DNA from: CALMEC01 sp963765105
Lineage (GTDB): Bacteria > Actinomycetota > Thermoleophilia > Miltoncostaeales > Miltoncostaeaceae
Length of the DNA stretch: 64,000 nt
Direction of reading: 5' to 3'
NCBI GenBank assembly: GCA_963765105.1
Contig: CAVXUW010000002.1
Span: forward strand, 310,001-374,000
Shown here: one piece after another, positions 54,962 through 64,000 of the stretch
How the letters are laid out: every line of letters begins with the position of its first letter
Position numbering within the stretch: position 1 is the first letter of the stretch
Position numbers and translations under genes: made by a program
Notes under the pieces: generated by a model
Seen by the model: only the letters and a program-made list of their open reading frames with translations
Database searches by the model: none
Told to the model about the DNA's origin: nothing

Positions 54962-55621
54962 CTAACAGCGGCGTCTCGACGGCAGGTTGTCGTGGGAGAA
55001 GTACCCAAATGAGGATTGCCAACCGTAGGGGGGCGCACCCGCGTCAATTGCGGCGAGAAGTAAACGGCCAAAGCTCGGGGTGGCTCGTGGCGGCCGCGTT
55101 GCGCGTGAGGGCTTGGGTATCGCGGGTGCGAGCCATCGGGCCTCAGCGAACCATCGGCGCATCGTTCGGCCCGAAGGGGGAAAGGGGCCCCCATCGCCAT
55201 CACGCCGGTGTTCGTTGCGAAGATCAGCGATGACGGCTTCCGGCGGATGGCCTGCCGCAAATCGACGTTCCGCCTCACGCCGCAGGCCGGGCCACGAATA
55301 GGAGCCCGGCTGTTGACGGGATGGCGGGCGTCGTGCGTTCTGCACGAGGTGCGCCTGGAGTGCGCGCGCCCGGCGGACGGTTAGGCAACCAGTGGCCGAC
55401 CATCGGGCCGCAAGTTGCTCGGCAATAGTTCGTCCCTGGCGATGACCACGGTAACGGTCGGCGTGGTGCTCACGACAGAGCCAGACGGCGATCCCGTGGG
55501 TGAGGTGCCAGAGCGTCCGGGGCGTCCCCGCCTGAGTCGTGCAAATCGCGCAGGGTGGCGTCACCCTATTTGCCGTTGCGTCCGCCCCCATCCCGCCTTT
55601 GCTTCCTGACGTTGTGGTCAT
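54962..55621 (-). CDS. Hypothetical Cys/His-rich protein
   Basis: A 219-residue protein that I cannot place in a family. Near the N-terminus it has CAIC (25-28), then HLTHGIAVWLCREHH, a Cys-Cys...Cys-His-His arrangement that looks like a metal site. A middle segment (ARRPPSRQQPGSYSWPGLRR) and a basic helix (EAVIADLRNEHRRDGDGGPF) follow, and the last 60 residues include PSGRTMRRWFAEARWL. Overall it is basic and may bind nucleic acid. It sits upstream of the Lhr gene on the same strand, 71 bases away. Confidence 0.6.
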   Translation of the reverse strand: MTTTSGSKGGMGADATANRVTPPCAICTTQAGTPRTLWHLTHGIAVWLCREHHADRYRGHRQGRTIAEQLAARWSATGCLTVRRARALQAHLVQNARRPPSRQQPGSYSWPGLRREAERRFAAGHPPEAVIADLRNEHRRDGDGGPFPPSGRTMRRWFAEARWLAPAIPKPSRATRPPRATPSFGRLLLAAIDAGAPPYGWQSSFGYFSHDNLPSRRRC

Positions 55622-55784
55622 GGATCAAGCGTGCCGGCGAGAGTTATCACAGCGCTACCCCGACCTGTCACAAATCCCGCGCCTCTCTGCAAAAACTCTG
55701 CGTACGATTGGCCAACGTGATACGGCCGATTGGCATGACCTTCGAGCGGCCGGGCTTGTGGGTTGACGAGGGGTAGAGAGAGGA

Positions 55785-55801
55785 TGCTTGCGAGGCAAGC
55801 A
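55785..55801. promoter_or_regulatory. Perfect inverted repeat upstream of the decarboxylase gene
   Basis: TGCTTGC and GCAAGCA are perfect 7-base arms around GAG, about 85 bases upstream of the promoter. It is a candidate operator; it could also be an RNA hairpin if transcription begins further upstream. Confidence 0.4.
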
Positions 55802-55862
55802 AGCGGTTCCCCGCGCTGTTTGTCGGCCGGGGTTGGCCTGCCAAGAAGTGCGCTGCATCTTC

Positions 55863-55891
55863 TTCAAGGCCCGCACGTCAACGACTAAGCT
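55863..55891 (+). promoter_or_regulatory. Putative promoter of the leaderless decarboxylase gene
   Basis: TTCAAG and TAAGCT are separated by 17 bases, and the -10 ends seven bases before the ATG at 55899, which has no ribosome binding site upstream. Confidence 0.5.
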
Positions 55892-55898
55892 CATCGCT

Positions 55899-57236
55899 AT
55901 GGGAGGCAACAGCCACACGTCGCAGATGGAGCGTGCCCGTCGGCATCTTGTGCGCTACGGCGGAACGTTTGCACCGTTCATCGCCGATCGTGCGGCGGGA
56001 TCGTGGGTGGAGGACGCATCGGGTCGGCGGGTGCTCGACTTCACGAGTGGGCAGATGAGCGCCATCCTGGGACACAGCCACCCGGAAATCGTGGCGGTCG
56101 TCCAGGAGATGATCGGGCGGCTCGACCATCTGTTCAGCGGGATGTTGTCTGATCCGGTGATCGATCTGGCCGAGACCCTCGGCACCCTGGCTCCACCGCT
56201 GTCCAAAGTGATGCTCCTCACGACCGGTGCTGAGGCGAACGAGGCGGCTCTCAAGTTGGCGAAGTGTGCAACCGGCCGGCATGAGGTCGTGGGCTTTGCC
56301 CAGAGCTGGCACGGGATGACCGGCGGCGCGGCTTCCGCCACGTACTCGGCGGGACGACGTGGGCACGGTCCGGCAACCGTGGGGAACATGGCGATCATGG
56401 CTCCCAACGCCTACCGGCCGCGGTTTCGCCACGCGGACGGCTGCCTCGACTGGCAAACGGAGCTCGACGATGGCTTCGACCTCATCGATCGGCAGAGCAC
56501 CGGTGCCCTGGCGGCATTTATCGCGGAGCCCATCCTCTCATCGGGAGGGATCATCGACCTTCCCGAGGGCTACCTACCGGCCCTGCGGGCGAAGTGCGAC
56601 GAACGCGGAATGTTGCTGATCCTGGACGAGGCCCAGACCGGTGTCGGCCGCACGGGGACGATGTTCGCGTTTGAACGCGATGGCGGTCCGCCGCATCTTC
56701 TGACCCTGTCCAAGACCCTTGGCGCAGGCATTCCGCTGGCGGCCGTGCTCTGCACCGATGAGATCGAGCACGCCGCGCACGACGCGGGCTTTCTCTTCTA
56801 CACAACTCATATCAGCGATCCCCTTCCCGCGGCGGTTGGGCTGAAGGTCATCGAGGTCGTCCTTCGTGATCGTCTGGCCGAACGCGCGGTGGACGCCGGG
56901 GCCCGTCTCGTTGCGGGACTCCATCAGCTTCAGGAGCGTTTCGAATGCATTGGCGATGTCCGCGGTCGCGGGTTGCTCCTGGGGATGGAGATCGTGGCGG
57001 ACCGTAAATCCAAGGCCCCGGCACCAGAGCTTGGTGCGGCGATCACCGATCGATGCTTCGAACTCGGATTGTCGATGAACATCGTGAACCTCCCGGGCAT
57101 GGGTGGGGTGTTTCGCATCGCTCCGCCAATGACGGTGTCCGACGATGAGATCGATCGAGGCCTCGAGCTGCTCGGCCAGGCGCTGACGGACGTGACCGAA
57201 GCTGCGGCGCGTCCTCGCCTCGCAGTTCCACGATGA
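55899..57236 (+). CDS. dgdA: 2,2-dialkylglycine decarboxylase
   Basis: A 445-residue PLP enzyme of the class III aminotransferase family. It matches 2,2-dialkylglycine decarboxylase closely over its length: GGAASATYSAGRRGHGPA, AAFIAEPILSSGGIIDLPEG, LLILDEAQTGVGRTGTMFAF, LTLSKTLGAGIPLAAV (PLP lysine K272), LFYTTHISDPLPAAVGLKVI and NIVNLPGMGGVFRIAPPMTV. This enzyme decarboxylates dialkylglycines such as 2-aminoisobutyrate and transfers the amino group to pyruvate. Its stop overlaps the next start (ATGA). No dgdR-type regulator is adjacent. Confidence 0.92.
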   Translation: MGGNSHTSQMERARRHLVRYGGTFAPFIADRAAGSWVEDASGRRVLDFTSGQMSAILGHSHPEIVAVVQEMIGRLDHLFSGMLSDPVIDLAETLGTLAPPLSKVMLLTTGAEANEAALKLAKCATGRHEVVGFAQSWHGMTGGAASATYSAGRRGHGPATVGNMAIMAPNAYRPRFRHADGCLDWQTELDDGFDLIDRQSTGALAAFIAEPILSSGGIIDLPEGYLPALRAKCDERGMLLILDEAQTGVGRTGTMFAFERDGGPPHLLTLSKTLGAGIPLAAVLCTDEIEHAAHDAGFLFYTTHISDPLPAAVGLKVIEVVLRDRLAERAVDAGARLVAGLHQLQERFECIGDVRGRGLLLGMEIVADRKSKAPAPELGAAITDRCFELGLSMNIVNLPGMGGVFRIAPPMTVSDDEIDRGLELLGQALTDVTEAAARPRLAVPR

Positions 57237-58006
57237 GCAGACGATCGTTGGTGGTACTCGGCGCGACGTTGGTTGTGGCTCTGGCGGCCGGCTGCGGGAG
57301 TGACGACCCGGTAGCGCGGCAACCCGCGGAACCCCAACCGGCGACCGCAACGAGCGCGGCGCCACCGGGTGCGATCACGTTCGCGGGGTGGCATTGGAAC
57401 GTCAAGACGAGTGCGGTGCTCGTCGGTCCGGGCCCCAACCGTTTCGGGGACGCGGCCGCGGGAAACGTCGAGGTTGACGACGAAGGACGACTCCATCTGC
57501 GCATCAACCGGCGCGACGGCGAGTGGTATTCGGCCGAGCTCACCGGCACCGAGAGCACGGGCTACGGCACCTACACCTGGGTGATTGAGCCTCCGGGAAC
57601 GCCAACCGATCCGAACGCCGTCCTCGGACTCTTTACCTGGAGTGACGACCCGGCCCAAAATCACCGGGAGATCGATATCGAGCTCTCCCATTTCCGGCGT
57701 CCCGACTCGGTGGCCGGGCAGTTCGTCATCCAGCCGTTCGGACGGGAGGGTAACGTGCAGCAGTTCACCCGAGCGACAGATGAGCCGATCACGGTCAGCT
57801 TTACGTGGCGTGAAGGGGAGGTGGCGTTCGACAGCCCGGCCTTCGAACCCCGGTCCTGGGTCTACACCGGGTCCGGTGTGCCCACCCCCGGTGGAGAGGT
57901 GCACCCCCGGATGAACCTTTGGCTTCTCGCGGGCGACGCCCCGGCAAACAATGAGGAACTTGAGGTCATCGTTCGCAGGTTCACGTACGTTCCACTCCCA
58001 GGCTAG
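57233..58006 (+). CDS. GH16-like lipoprotein
   Basis: A 257-residue lipoprotein with lipobox LAAGC (cysteine near residue 21) and an Ala/Pro/Thr linker. The body looks like a beta-jelly-roll of the GH16 type and carries EIDIEL (about 146-151), matching the ExDxE catalytic motif. It also has YGTYTWVIEPPGTPTDPNAV and VLGLFTWSDDPAQNHR. A beta-glucanase-like activity is plausible but the substrate is not known. It is coupled to the decarboxylase gene by an ATGA overlap, with no obvious metabolic link. Confidence 0.78.
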   Translation: MSRRSLVVLGATLVVALAAGCGSDDPVARQPAEPQPATATSAAPPGAITFAGWHWNVKTSAVLVGPGPNRFGDAAAGNVEVDDEGRLHLRINRRDGEWYSAELTGTESTGYGTYTWVIEPPGTPTDPNAVLGLFTWSDDPAQNHREIDIELSHFRRPDSVAGQFVIQPFGREGNVQQFTRATDEPITVSFTWREGEVAFDSPAFEPRSWVYTGSGVPTPGGEVHPRMNLWLLAGDAPANNEELEVIVRRFTYVPLPG

Positions 58007-58024
58007 CGACGCGGTGGGGCCCGG

Positions 58025-59488
58025 CTAGCGAAGTGGCATGCTGGTGGGCGCGACGGGGTCGGGGAGTGCCGAGTCGCCCACCAAGGAGCGGTCGACAGCG
58101 GCGGCGGCGGCGCGGCCTTCGGCGATGGCCCAGACGATAAGGCTCTGGCCGCGGCCCATGTCGCCACAGACGAACACTCCCGGGACCGTGGTCTCCCAAC
58201 TACGGTCACGCTTCACGTTGCCACGTGCGTCGAGCTCAACGCCGAGTTGGTCGAGCAGACCCTCCTTCTCCGGGCCCACGAAACCCATTGCCAGGAGCAC
58301 CAGCTCGCAGGGGATCTCGGTCTCCGAATCCGGTACCGGCTGGAACGACGGCCGACCATCGACGGTCATCATCTCCACCTGCATGGCCCTCAGCGCACGG
58401 ACGTTGCCGTCGGCGTCACCGAGGAACTCAATCGTGTTGATGGCGTAGCGCTGTTCAACGCCCTCTTCATGAGCCGAGCTCGACATGTACATCAACGGCC
58501 ATGTCGGCCACGGCGTGCTGTCGGCCCGCGTTTGCGGTGGCCGGGGCATGATTTCGAGCTGGACGACGTTCGTCGCCCCCTGGCGGTTGGAGGTGCCGAG
58601 GCAGTCCGCGCCGGTGTCACCACCGCCGATGATCACCACGTTCTTGCCGGCCGCGGTGATGGGGGTCTCGTCGATGTCGCCTGCGACGACCTTGTTGGAA
58701 AGGGGGAGATAGTCCATCGCCTGGTGAATGCCGCCCAGGTCGTGCCCGGGAATCGGCAGACCGCGGGCTGCTGTGGCGCCGCCTGCCAGGACGATCGAAT
58801 CGAAGTCGCGCTGCAGGTCGGCCACCGGGATGTCGACCCCGACGTTGGCGTTTACGACGAACTTGGTGCCCTCGGATTCCATCTGGACAAGGCGCCGGTC
58901 GAGCACCCACTTCTCCATCTTGAAATCGGGAATGCCGTAACGGAGCAGGCCACCAATGCGGTCGGCGCGTTCGTACACAACCACGTCGTGGCCGGCGCGA
59001 GTGAGCTGCTGCGCGGCGGCCAGGCCGGCCGGACCGGAGCCGACGACGGCCACGCGCTTCCCGGTTTGTACCGTCGGCATCACCGGCTCGTTCCACCCCT
59101 CGCTCCATCCGCGGTCGGCGATAGCCACCTCGATCTGCTTGATGGTCACCGGCGGCTGGTTGATACCGAGTACGCAGGCCTGCTCGCACGGGGCGGGGCA
59201 GAGGCGGCCGGTGAACTCGGGGAAGTTGTTCGTGGCATGAAGCCGGTCGCTCGCCTCATGCCAGCGGTCGCGGTACACCAGGTCGTTCCAGTCGGGAATG
59301 ATGTTGCCGAGCGGGCAGCCCTGGTTGCAGAACGGGATGCCGCAGTCCATGCAGCGTGCCGCCTGGGTTCGCACCTTGTGGATGGGAAAGTCGGTGTACA
59401 CCTCCCGCCAGTCACGCACGCGCTCGGGCACCGGGCGCCGCTCGGGAAGCTCGCGGTCGTGATCCAGGAATCCTCTGACGTCGCCCAT
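58025..59488 (-). CDS. gltD: Glutamate synthase small subunit
   Basis: A 487-residue flavoprotein that supplies NADPH electrons to the large subunit. N-terminal iron-sulfur cysteines are CMDCGIPFCNQGCPLGNIIP and CPAPCEQACVLG; the FAD motif is VAVVGSGPAGLAAAQQLTRA and the NADPH motif is VVIIGGGDTGADCLG. The ATG at 59488 lies nine bases after the gltB stop with a GGGGG site between, so gltB and gltD form an operon. The pair makes glutamate from glutamine and 2-oxoglutarate. Confidence 0.96.
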   Translation of the reverse strand: MGDVRGFLDHDRELPERRPVPERVRDWREVYTDFPIHKVRTQAARCMDCGIPFCNQGCPLGNIIPDWNDLVYRDRWHEASDRLHATNNFPEFTGRLCPAPCEQACVLGINQPPVTIKQIEVAIADRGWSEGWNEPVMPTVQTGKRVAVVGSGPAGLAAAQQLTRAGHDVVVYERADRIGGLLRYGIPDFKMEKWVLDRRLVQMESEGTKFVVNANVGVDIPVADLQRDFDSIVLAGGATAARGLPIPGHDLGGIHQAMDYLPLSNKVVAGDIDETPITAAGKNVVIIGGGDTGADCLGTSNRQGATNVVQLEIMPRPPQTRADSTPWPTWPLMYMSSSAHEEGVEQRYAINTIEFLGDADGNVRALRAMQVEMMTVDGRPSFQPVPDSETEIPCELVLLAMGFVGPEKEGLLDQLGVELDARGNVKRDRSWETTVPGVFVCGDMGRGQSLIVWAIAEGRAAAAAVDRSLVGDSALPDPVAPTSMPLR

Positions 59489-59497
59489 TGCGGCCCC

Positions 59498-62400
59498 CTA
59501 GTCGCGCGCCGCGGCCAGTGCGGCGGCGGGGTCGGTGTCACGCGCGGCCATCTCGGCGAGCACGCGCTTGAAGTCCTTCGGCATCACTTTCACGAACTCG
59601 CCCACCGCCGAATCCCAACGCCCCACGAGCGCCTCGGCGACGGGTGAGCCGGTCTCCTCGTAGTGGCGGGCCACGCGGTCGCGCAACCAGTCACGGTCAT
59701 CGACGTCCAGCGGGTCGAGGTCGACCATCTCGCGGTTGACCCGCTGGGGAAATGCGCCGCTCGGATCCCACACGTAGGCGATGCCGCCGCTCATGCCGGC
59801 GCCGAAGTTGCGGCCGGTGGCGCCGAGCACGACCACTCGCCCGCCGGTCATGTACTCGCAGCCGTGGTCGCCGACGCCTTCGACGACGGCGATGGCTCCG
59901 GAGTTGCGCACGCAGAAGCGCTCACCGACGACACCGCGCAGGAATACCTCGCCGGCGGTGGCGCCGTAGAGGATGACGTTGCCGGCGATGACGTTCTCTT
60001 CCGCGGCAAAGCGCGAGCCCTGCGGTGGGCGAATCACAATGCGTCCGCCGGAGAGGCCTTTGCCCGCGTAGTCGTTGGCGTCGCCGTGCAGGCGCAGTGT
60101 GAGCCCGCGCGGAACGAATGCACCGAAGCTCTGACCGGCCGAGCCGGTGAAGTTGATGACCACCGTGTCGTCGGGAAGTCCCTCGCCCCAGCGGCGCGAG
60201 ATCTCCTGACCCACGAGCGTGCCGACGGTGCGGTTGACGTTGCGGATGGGGACGTCGATGTTGACCCGCTCGCGGTGATCGAGTGCCGGGGCGGCCTTCT
60301 GAATGAGCTCGATGTCGAGCGCGCGTGTGAGGCCGTGGTCCTGGTCCTGCACGCAGTGGCGGGCGTCGCCCGGTGCGGGTTCGGGCATGTCGAGGATGGG
60401 CGACAGATCGAGGTTCGCGGCTTTCCAATGATCGATTGCTGTGGTGGTGTCGAGGAAATCGCTGTGACCGATGGCCTCCTCGAGGGAGCGAAAGCCCAGC
60501 TCGGCGAGGAGCTCGCGGACTTCCTCGGCGATGAACTCCATGAAGTTGACGACGAACTCGGGCTTGCCGCTGAAGCGCTCGCGCAGCACGGGATCCTGCG
60601 TTGCGATGCCCACCGGGCAGGTGTCGAGGTGACAGACGCGCATCATCACGCAACCCGACACCACGAGCGGCGCGGTGGCAAAGCCGAACTCCTCGGCGCC
60701 CAACAGCGCGGCCACCATGACATCGCGACCCGTCTTCATCTGTCCGTCGACCTGAACGACGATCCGGTCGCGTAGCCGGTTGAGGAGCAGGGTCTGCTGC
60801 GTTTCGGCAAGGCCCAGCTCCCACGGGGCACCCGCGTGTTTCACGGAGGTGAGCGGCGATGCGCCGGTGCCCCCGTCGTGACCGGAGATGAGCACGACAT
60901 CGGCATGTGCTTTCGACACGCCTGCCGCAACCGTGCCCACGCCCACCTGCGCGACGAGCTTCACGTGCACGCGCGCTTCGGGGTTTGCGTTCTTCAGGTC
61001 GTGGATGAGCTGTGCGAGGTCCTCGATGGAGTAGATGTCGTGGTGCGGTGGGGGTGAGATGAGACCCACGCCCGGCGTGGAGAACCGCACCTCGGCGATC
61101 CATGGCCACACCTTCTTGCCCGGCAACTGTCCACCCTCACCGGGCTTTGCGCCTTGGGCCATCTTGATCTGAAGGTCGGTGGAGTTGACGAGGTACTCGC
61201 TCGTCACACCGAAGCGACCGGAAGCCACCTGCTTGATCTTGCTGATGCGCCAGTCGCCGTTCGCCTCGGGGGTGAATCGGGATGGGTGCTCGCCGCCTTC
61301 GCCGCTGTTTGACCGACCGCCGATGCGGTTCATCGCAATCGCCAGGTTCTCGTGCGCCTCCGCGGAGATGGAGCCGTAGCTCATCGCCCCCGTCGAGAAG
61401 CGCTTGACGATCTCTTCCACTGGCTCGACCTCGTCGATCGGCACCGCCGGACGCTTACCGAACTGGAACTGGAACAGTCCGCGGAGCGTGGCAAGTTGAG
61501 CGGCCTGGTCGTCAACGAGGCGTGTGTACTCCTTGAAGATGTCGTAGCGCTTCGTGCGCGTGGAGTGCTGCAGCTTGAAGACGGTCTCGGGGTTGAAAAG
61601 GTGAAACTCGCCTTCGCGGCGCCACTGGTATTCGCCGCCGGCGTCGAGGGTGCGGTGCGCCAGCTCCGCCGGGCGGTCGGGGTAGGCGCGACGATGGCGT
61701 CGGGATGTCTCCTCGGCCAGGACGTCAACGCCGATGCCGCTGAGTCGGCTGACGGTGCCGGTGAAGAACTCATCGATGAAATCCTCGGCCAGGCCGATGG
61801 CCTCGAAGATCTGGGCCCCGGTGTACGAGGCCACCGTGGAGATGCCCATCTTGGACATCACCTTGAGGACGCCTTTGTCGCAGGCCTTGATGTAGTTCTT
61901 GATGGCCTTGACCGGGTCGTCCAGGTCGGTCATGTCCTGAGCGATCATGTCCTCGATCGTCTCGAACGCAAGGTACGGGTTGATCGCGGCGGCGCCGTAC
62001 CCGATGAGCAGGCACATGTGGTGGCATTCGCGCGCATCGCCAGCCTCCACGACGAGGCCCACCCGGGTGCGGGTCTTCTCGCGGATGAGGTGGTGGTGCA
62101 CGGCACTCGTCGACAGAAGCGACGGGATGGGCGCCAAGTCCTTGGTGGAGCCTCGGTCGGACAGGATGAGGATCTGCGCGCCTGCGGCGATCTCCAGCGA
62201 GGCTTGCGCACGGATGTCATCGAGGGCGGCGCGGAGCCCGGCCGGGCCGTCAGCGACGGGATACAGGCAGGAGATGACCGCCGAACGGAAGTCCGGCGTC
62301 TCCGGCTGGTTCTGCACATCTACCAGGCGGCTGAGCTCGTCGTTGGTGATGACCGGATGCTCGAGGAAGATCTGGCGACACGACTCTGGGCCGGGGTTCA

Positions 62401-64000
62401 GCAGGTTGTGCTCCGGGCCAATTGTTCCGCCGAGGGCCGTGACCAGCTCCTCCCGGATGGCGTCGAGGGGCGGGTTGGTGACTTGTGCAAACAGCTGCTG
62501 GAAGTAGTCGAACAGAAGCCGCGGGCGTGACGACAGCACCGCAATGGGCGTGTCGGTGCCCATGGAACCGGTGGGCTCCACGCCATCGCGGCACATCGGC
62601 TCAATGATGATCTTGAGCTCCTCGGTGGTGTACCCAAACGTCTGCTGCTGCTTGAGCACGTCGGAGTGCGAGCCCAACTCGTGTGCCGGGGTGTTGAGGT
62701 GTTTGAGCTCCACCACCTGATCGCGCAGCCACTGACCGTACGGCTTCGCTGTGGAAAGCTCGTTCTTGATCTCGTCATCGCCGACGATGCGACCCTTGGC
62801 GGTGTCGACCAGGAGCATGCGTCCCGGCTGAAGACGGCCCTTGAGCACGACTTTCTCGGGGGCCACGTCGAGCACCCCGACCTCCGACGCCATGATGACC
62901 ACGTCGTCGCTGGTGACGACGTAGCGCGAAGGACGCAGGCCGTTGCGGTCGAGCACTGCGCCGATGACGCTGCCGTCGGTAAAGGCGATCGACGCCGGCC
63001 CGTCCCACGGCTCCATGATGGATGAGTGGAACCGGTAGAAGTCCTTGCGCGCGTCGTCCATCTCTTGATGGCGCTCCCACGCTTCGGGAATCATCATCAG
63101 CACGGCATGTGGCAGCGAGTAGCCGCCCATGTGAAGCAGCTCGAGCACCTCGTCGAACGAGGCCGAGTCGCTTGCCCCCGGAGGACAGATGGGGAAGATG
63201 CGCTCAAGCTCACCGGGGATCAGCTCACTTTTGAGCAGAGCCTCACGCGCACGCATCCAGTTGCGGTTGCCCTGCACGGTGTTGATCTCGCCGTTGTGGC
63301 TGATGTAGCGATACGGGTGCGCAAGCGGCCACGACGGGAACGTGTTGGTCGAAAAGCGCGAGTGCATGAGCGCGAGAGCCGAGTCGATACGCTCGTCGCG
63401 CAGATCGGTGAAGAATTCCGGCACCTGGTCGGGGATGAGCATCCCCTTGTAGACGAACGTGCGTCCCGACAGGCTCGGAATGTAGGCGCCGCCGTCGGCA
63501 AGTGAGCCCAGGGTGTTGTCGATGCGCTTGCGAACCACATAGGCCCGCCGTTCGAGGTCCATGCCGGACACGCCGTCGCCGGCGATAAAGACCTGACGGA
63601 AGCGTGGCATTCCGGCGAGGGCTTGGGCCCCCAACATGGAGCCGTCCGTGGGGACGTCACGCCAGCCCAGAACGCGCATGCCCTCTTCGGCGACGATCTC
63701 GTCGATGCGCGCCACGGCGCGGTCGGCGGCGAGGTCGTCGTCGGGGAGAAAGACCATGCCCGAGGCGTAGCTGCCCTCCGCGGGCAGGCCGAAATCGACG
63801 ACGCTGCGGAAGAACCGGCTGGGCATCTGGATGAGCATCCCGGCGCCGTCACCGGTGTTGGGCTCGGCGCCGCGTGCGCCGCGGTGATCGAGGTTGCACA
63901 GGGCTTCGATTCCGTCTTTCACCAGCTCGTGGCTGCGGTGACCCTTCATGTGAACCACGAAGGCGACGCCACAGGCGTCGTGCTCGAAGCGGGGGTCGTA
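59498..64000 (-). CDS. gltB: Glutamate synthase large subunit (N-terminus beyond window)
   Basis: The frame is open from the right edge to the stop at 59498, giving 1500 visible residues of a protein of about 1500-1540. The class II amidotransferase nucleophile is visible as Cys10 of the visible part (FEHDACGVAF, codon at 63971-63973). The glutamine amidotransferase, central and FMN-binding domains follow: NSGEGGEHPSRF, LISGHDGGTGASPLTSVKHA, and the iron-sulfur cluster CHLDTCPVGIATQDP. The C-terminal beta-helix carries GLSGGRIVIRPP and MTGGRVVVLG. Only a few residues and the start are missing at the edge. Confidence 0.95.
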   Translation of the reverse strand, partial: YDPRFEHDACGVAFVVHMKGHRSHELVKDGIEALCNLDHRGARGAEPNTGDGAGMLIQMPSRFFRSVVDFGLPAEGSYASGMVFLPDDDLAADRAVARIDEIVAEEGMRVLGWRDVPTDGSMLGAQALAGMPRFRQVFIAGDGVSGMDLERRAYVVRKRIDNTLGSLADGGAYIPSLSGRTFVYKGMLIPDQVPEFFTDLRDERIDSALALMHSRFSTNTFPSWPLAHPYRYISHNGEINTVQGNRNWMRAREALLKSELIPGELERIFPICPPGASDSASFDEVLELLHMGGYSLPHAVLMMIPEAWERHQEMDDARKDFYRFHSSIMEPWDGPASIAFTDGSVIGAVLDRNGLRPSRYVVTSDDVVIMASEVGVLDVAPEKVVLKGRLQPGRMLLVDTAKGRIVGDDEIKNELSTAKPYGQWLRDQVVELKHLNTPAHELGSHSDVLKQQQTFGYTTEELKIIIEPMCRDGVEPTGSMGTDTPIAVLSSRPRLLFDYFQQLFAQVTNPPLDAIREELVTALGGTIGPEHNLLNPGPESCRQIFLEHPVITNDELSRLVDVQNQPETPDFRSAVISCLYPVADGPAGLRAALDDIRAQASLEIAAGAQILILSDRGSTKDLAPIPSLLSTSAVHHHLIREKTRTRVGLVVEAGDARECHHMCLLIGYGAAAINPYLAFETIEDMIAQDMTDLDDPVKAIKNYIKACDKGVLKVMSKMGISTVASYTGAQIFEAIGLAEDFIDEFFTGTVSRLSGIGVDVLAEETSRRHRRAYPDRPAELAHRTLDAGGEYQWRREGEFHLFNPETVFKLQHSTRTKRYDIFKEYTRLVDDQAAQLATLRGLFQFQFGKRPAVPIDEVEPVEEIVKRFSTGAMSYGSISAEAHENLAIAMNRIGGRSNSGEGGEHPSRFTPEANGDWRISKIKQVASGRFGVTSEYLVNSTDLQIKMAQGAKPGEGGQLPGKKVWPWIAEVRFSTPGVGLISPPPHHDIYSIEDLAQLIHDLKNANPEARVHVKLVAQVGVGTVAAGVSKAHADVVLISGHDGGTGASPLTSVKHAGAPWELGLAETQQTLLLNRLRDRIVVQVDGQMKTGRDVMVAALLGAEEFGFATAPLVVSGCVMMRVCHLDTCPVGIATQDPVLRERFSGKPEFVVNFMEFIAEEVRELLAELGFRSLEEAIGHSDFLDTTTAIDHWKAANLDLSPILDMPEPAPGDARHCVQDQDHGLTRALDIELIQKAAPALDHRERVNIDVPIRNVNRTVGTLVGQEISRRWGEGLPDDTVVINFTGSAGQSFGAFVPRGLTLRLHGDANDYAGKGLSGGRIVIRPPQGSRFAAEENVIAGNVILYGATAGEVFLRGVVGERFCVRNSGAIAVVEGVGDHGCEYMTGGRVVVLGATGRNFGAGMSGGIAYVWDPSGAFPQRVNREMVDLDPLDVDDRDWLRDRVARHYEETGSPVAEALVGRWDSAVGEFVKVMPKDFKRVLAEMAARDTDPAAALAAARD

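Larger units (their letters stand above)
55622..55898. other. Divergent intergenic region before the decarboxylase gene
   Basis: No supportable gene is seen in these 277 bases. It holds a perfect inverted repeat at 55785-55801 and a putative promoter next to the decarboxylase start. Confidence 0.5.

Overview
The window is high-GC, gene-dense DNA from an actinobacterium (Actinomycetota). This rests on a CwlO/Rpf-type cell-wall protein, a LytR-CpsA-Psr protein, a CIRCE-like element in its high-GC form, frequent GTG starts, and repeated TANNNT -10 hexamers 6 to 10 bases before a start codon, which suggests leaderless transcripts. I cannot assign a class with confidence; an uncultured lineage near Acidimicrobiia or Thermoleophilia is a guess. 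No rRNA, tRNA, CRISPR array, insertion sequence or prophage gene was recognised.

Layout. (1) 1-4064, minus: a very large secreted protein made of SdrD B-like repeats with a 780-bp tandem period; its C-terminus lies beyond the left edge. (2) 4399-9043, plus: molybdopterin synthase moaD-moaE, then selA, a small TPR-like gene and selB, then an unknown small protein. Molybdenum cofactor and selenocysteine are both used by selenocysteine-type formate dehydrogenases, but no such enzyme and no selC was seen here. (3) 9080-15541: a chromate transporter, then a BMP-type nucleoside ABC importer operon. (4) 15632-18547: vapB with a vapC that has a stop codon where the conserved PIN glutamate should be, then on the minus strand a tightly coupled cassette of an ExeA-like ATPase, a small RHH-like protein and two CHAD proteins. 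This cassette is the best candidate for an undescribed system. (5) 18702-25800: Rpf-like protein; def, a double-ACT protein and folE2 in one coupled operon; a principal-type sigma factor; a YbhN-like membrane protein with a polysaccharide deacetylase; and an FmdB protein behind a CIRCE-like element. (6) 25811-33528: LCP protein, ROK kinase, rsmI, then metG-tatD-ksgA-ispE. (7) 33525-41680: subtilase, ppk, a secreted protein, a YihY-like membrane protein, ftsH and a MarR regulator. (8) 41755-50438: an FtsX/LolD-type ABC system, a beta-lactamase-like protein, type II NADH dehydrogenase, CBS protein, alpha/beta hydrolase, Nei-type glycosylase and cupin. (9) 50439-64000: Lhr helicase, an unknown Cys/His-rich protein, 2,2-dialkylglycine decarboxylase with a GH16-like lipoprotein, and gltD-gltB, gltB running off the right edge.

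Three otherwise ordinary genes (tatD, ispE and the FtsX-type permease) are each broken by what looks like one extra base in a short homopolymer, and each has a total length of 3n+1. Sequencing or assembly error is the simplest reading. The genome is compact: several operons use ATGA or GTGA overlaps, and four convergent pairs overlap at their 3' ends.
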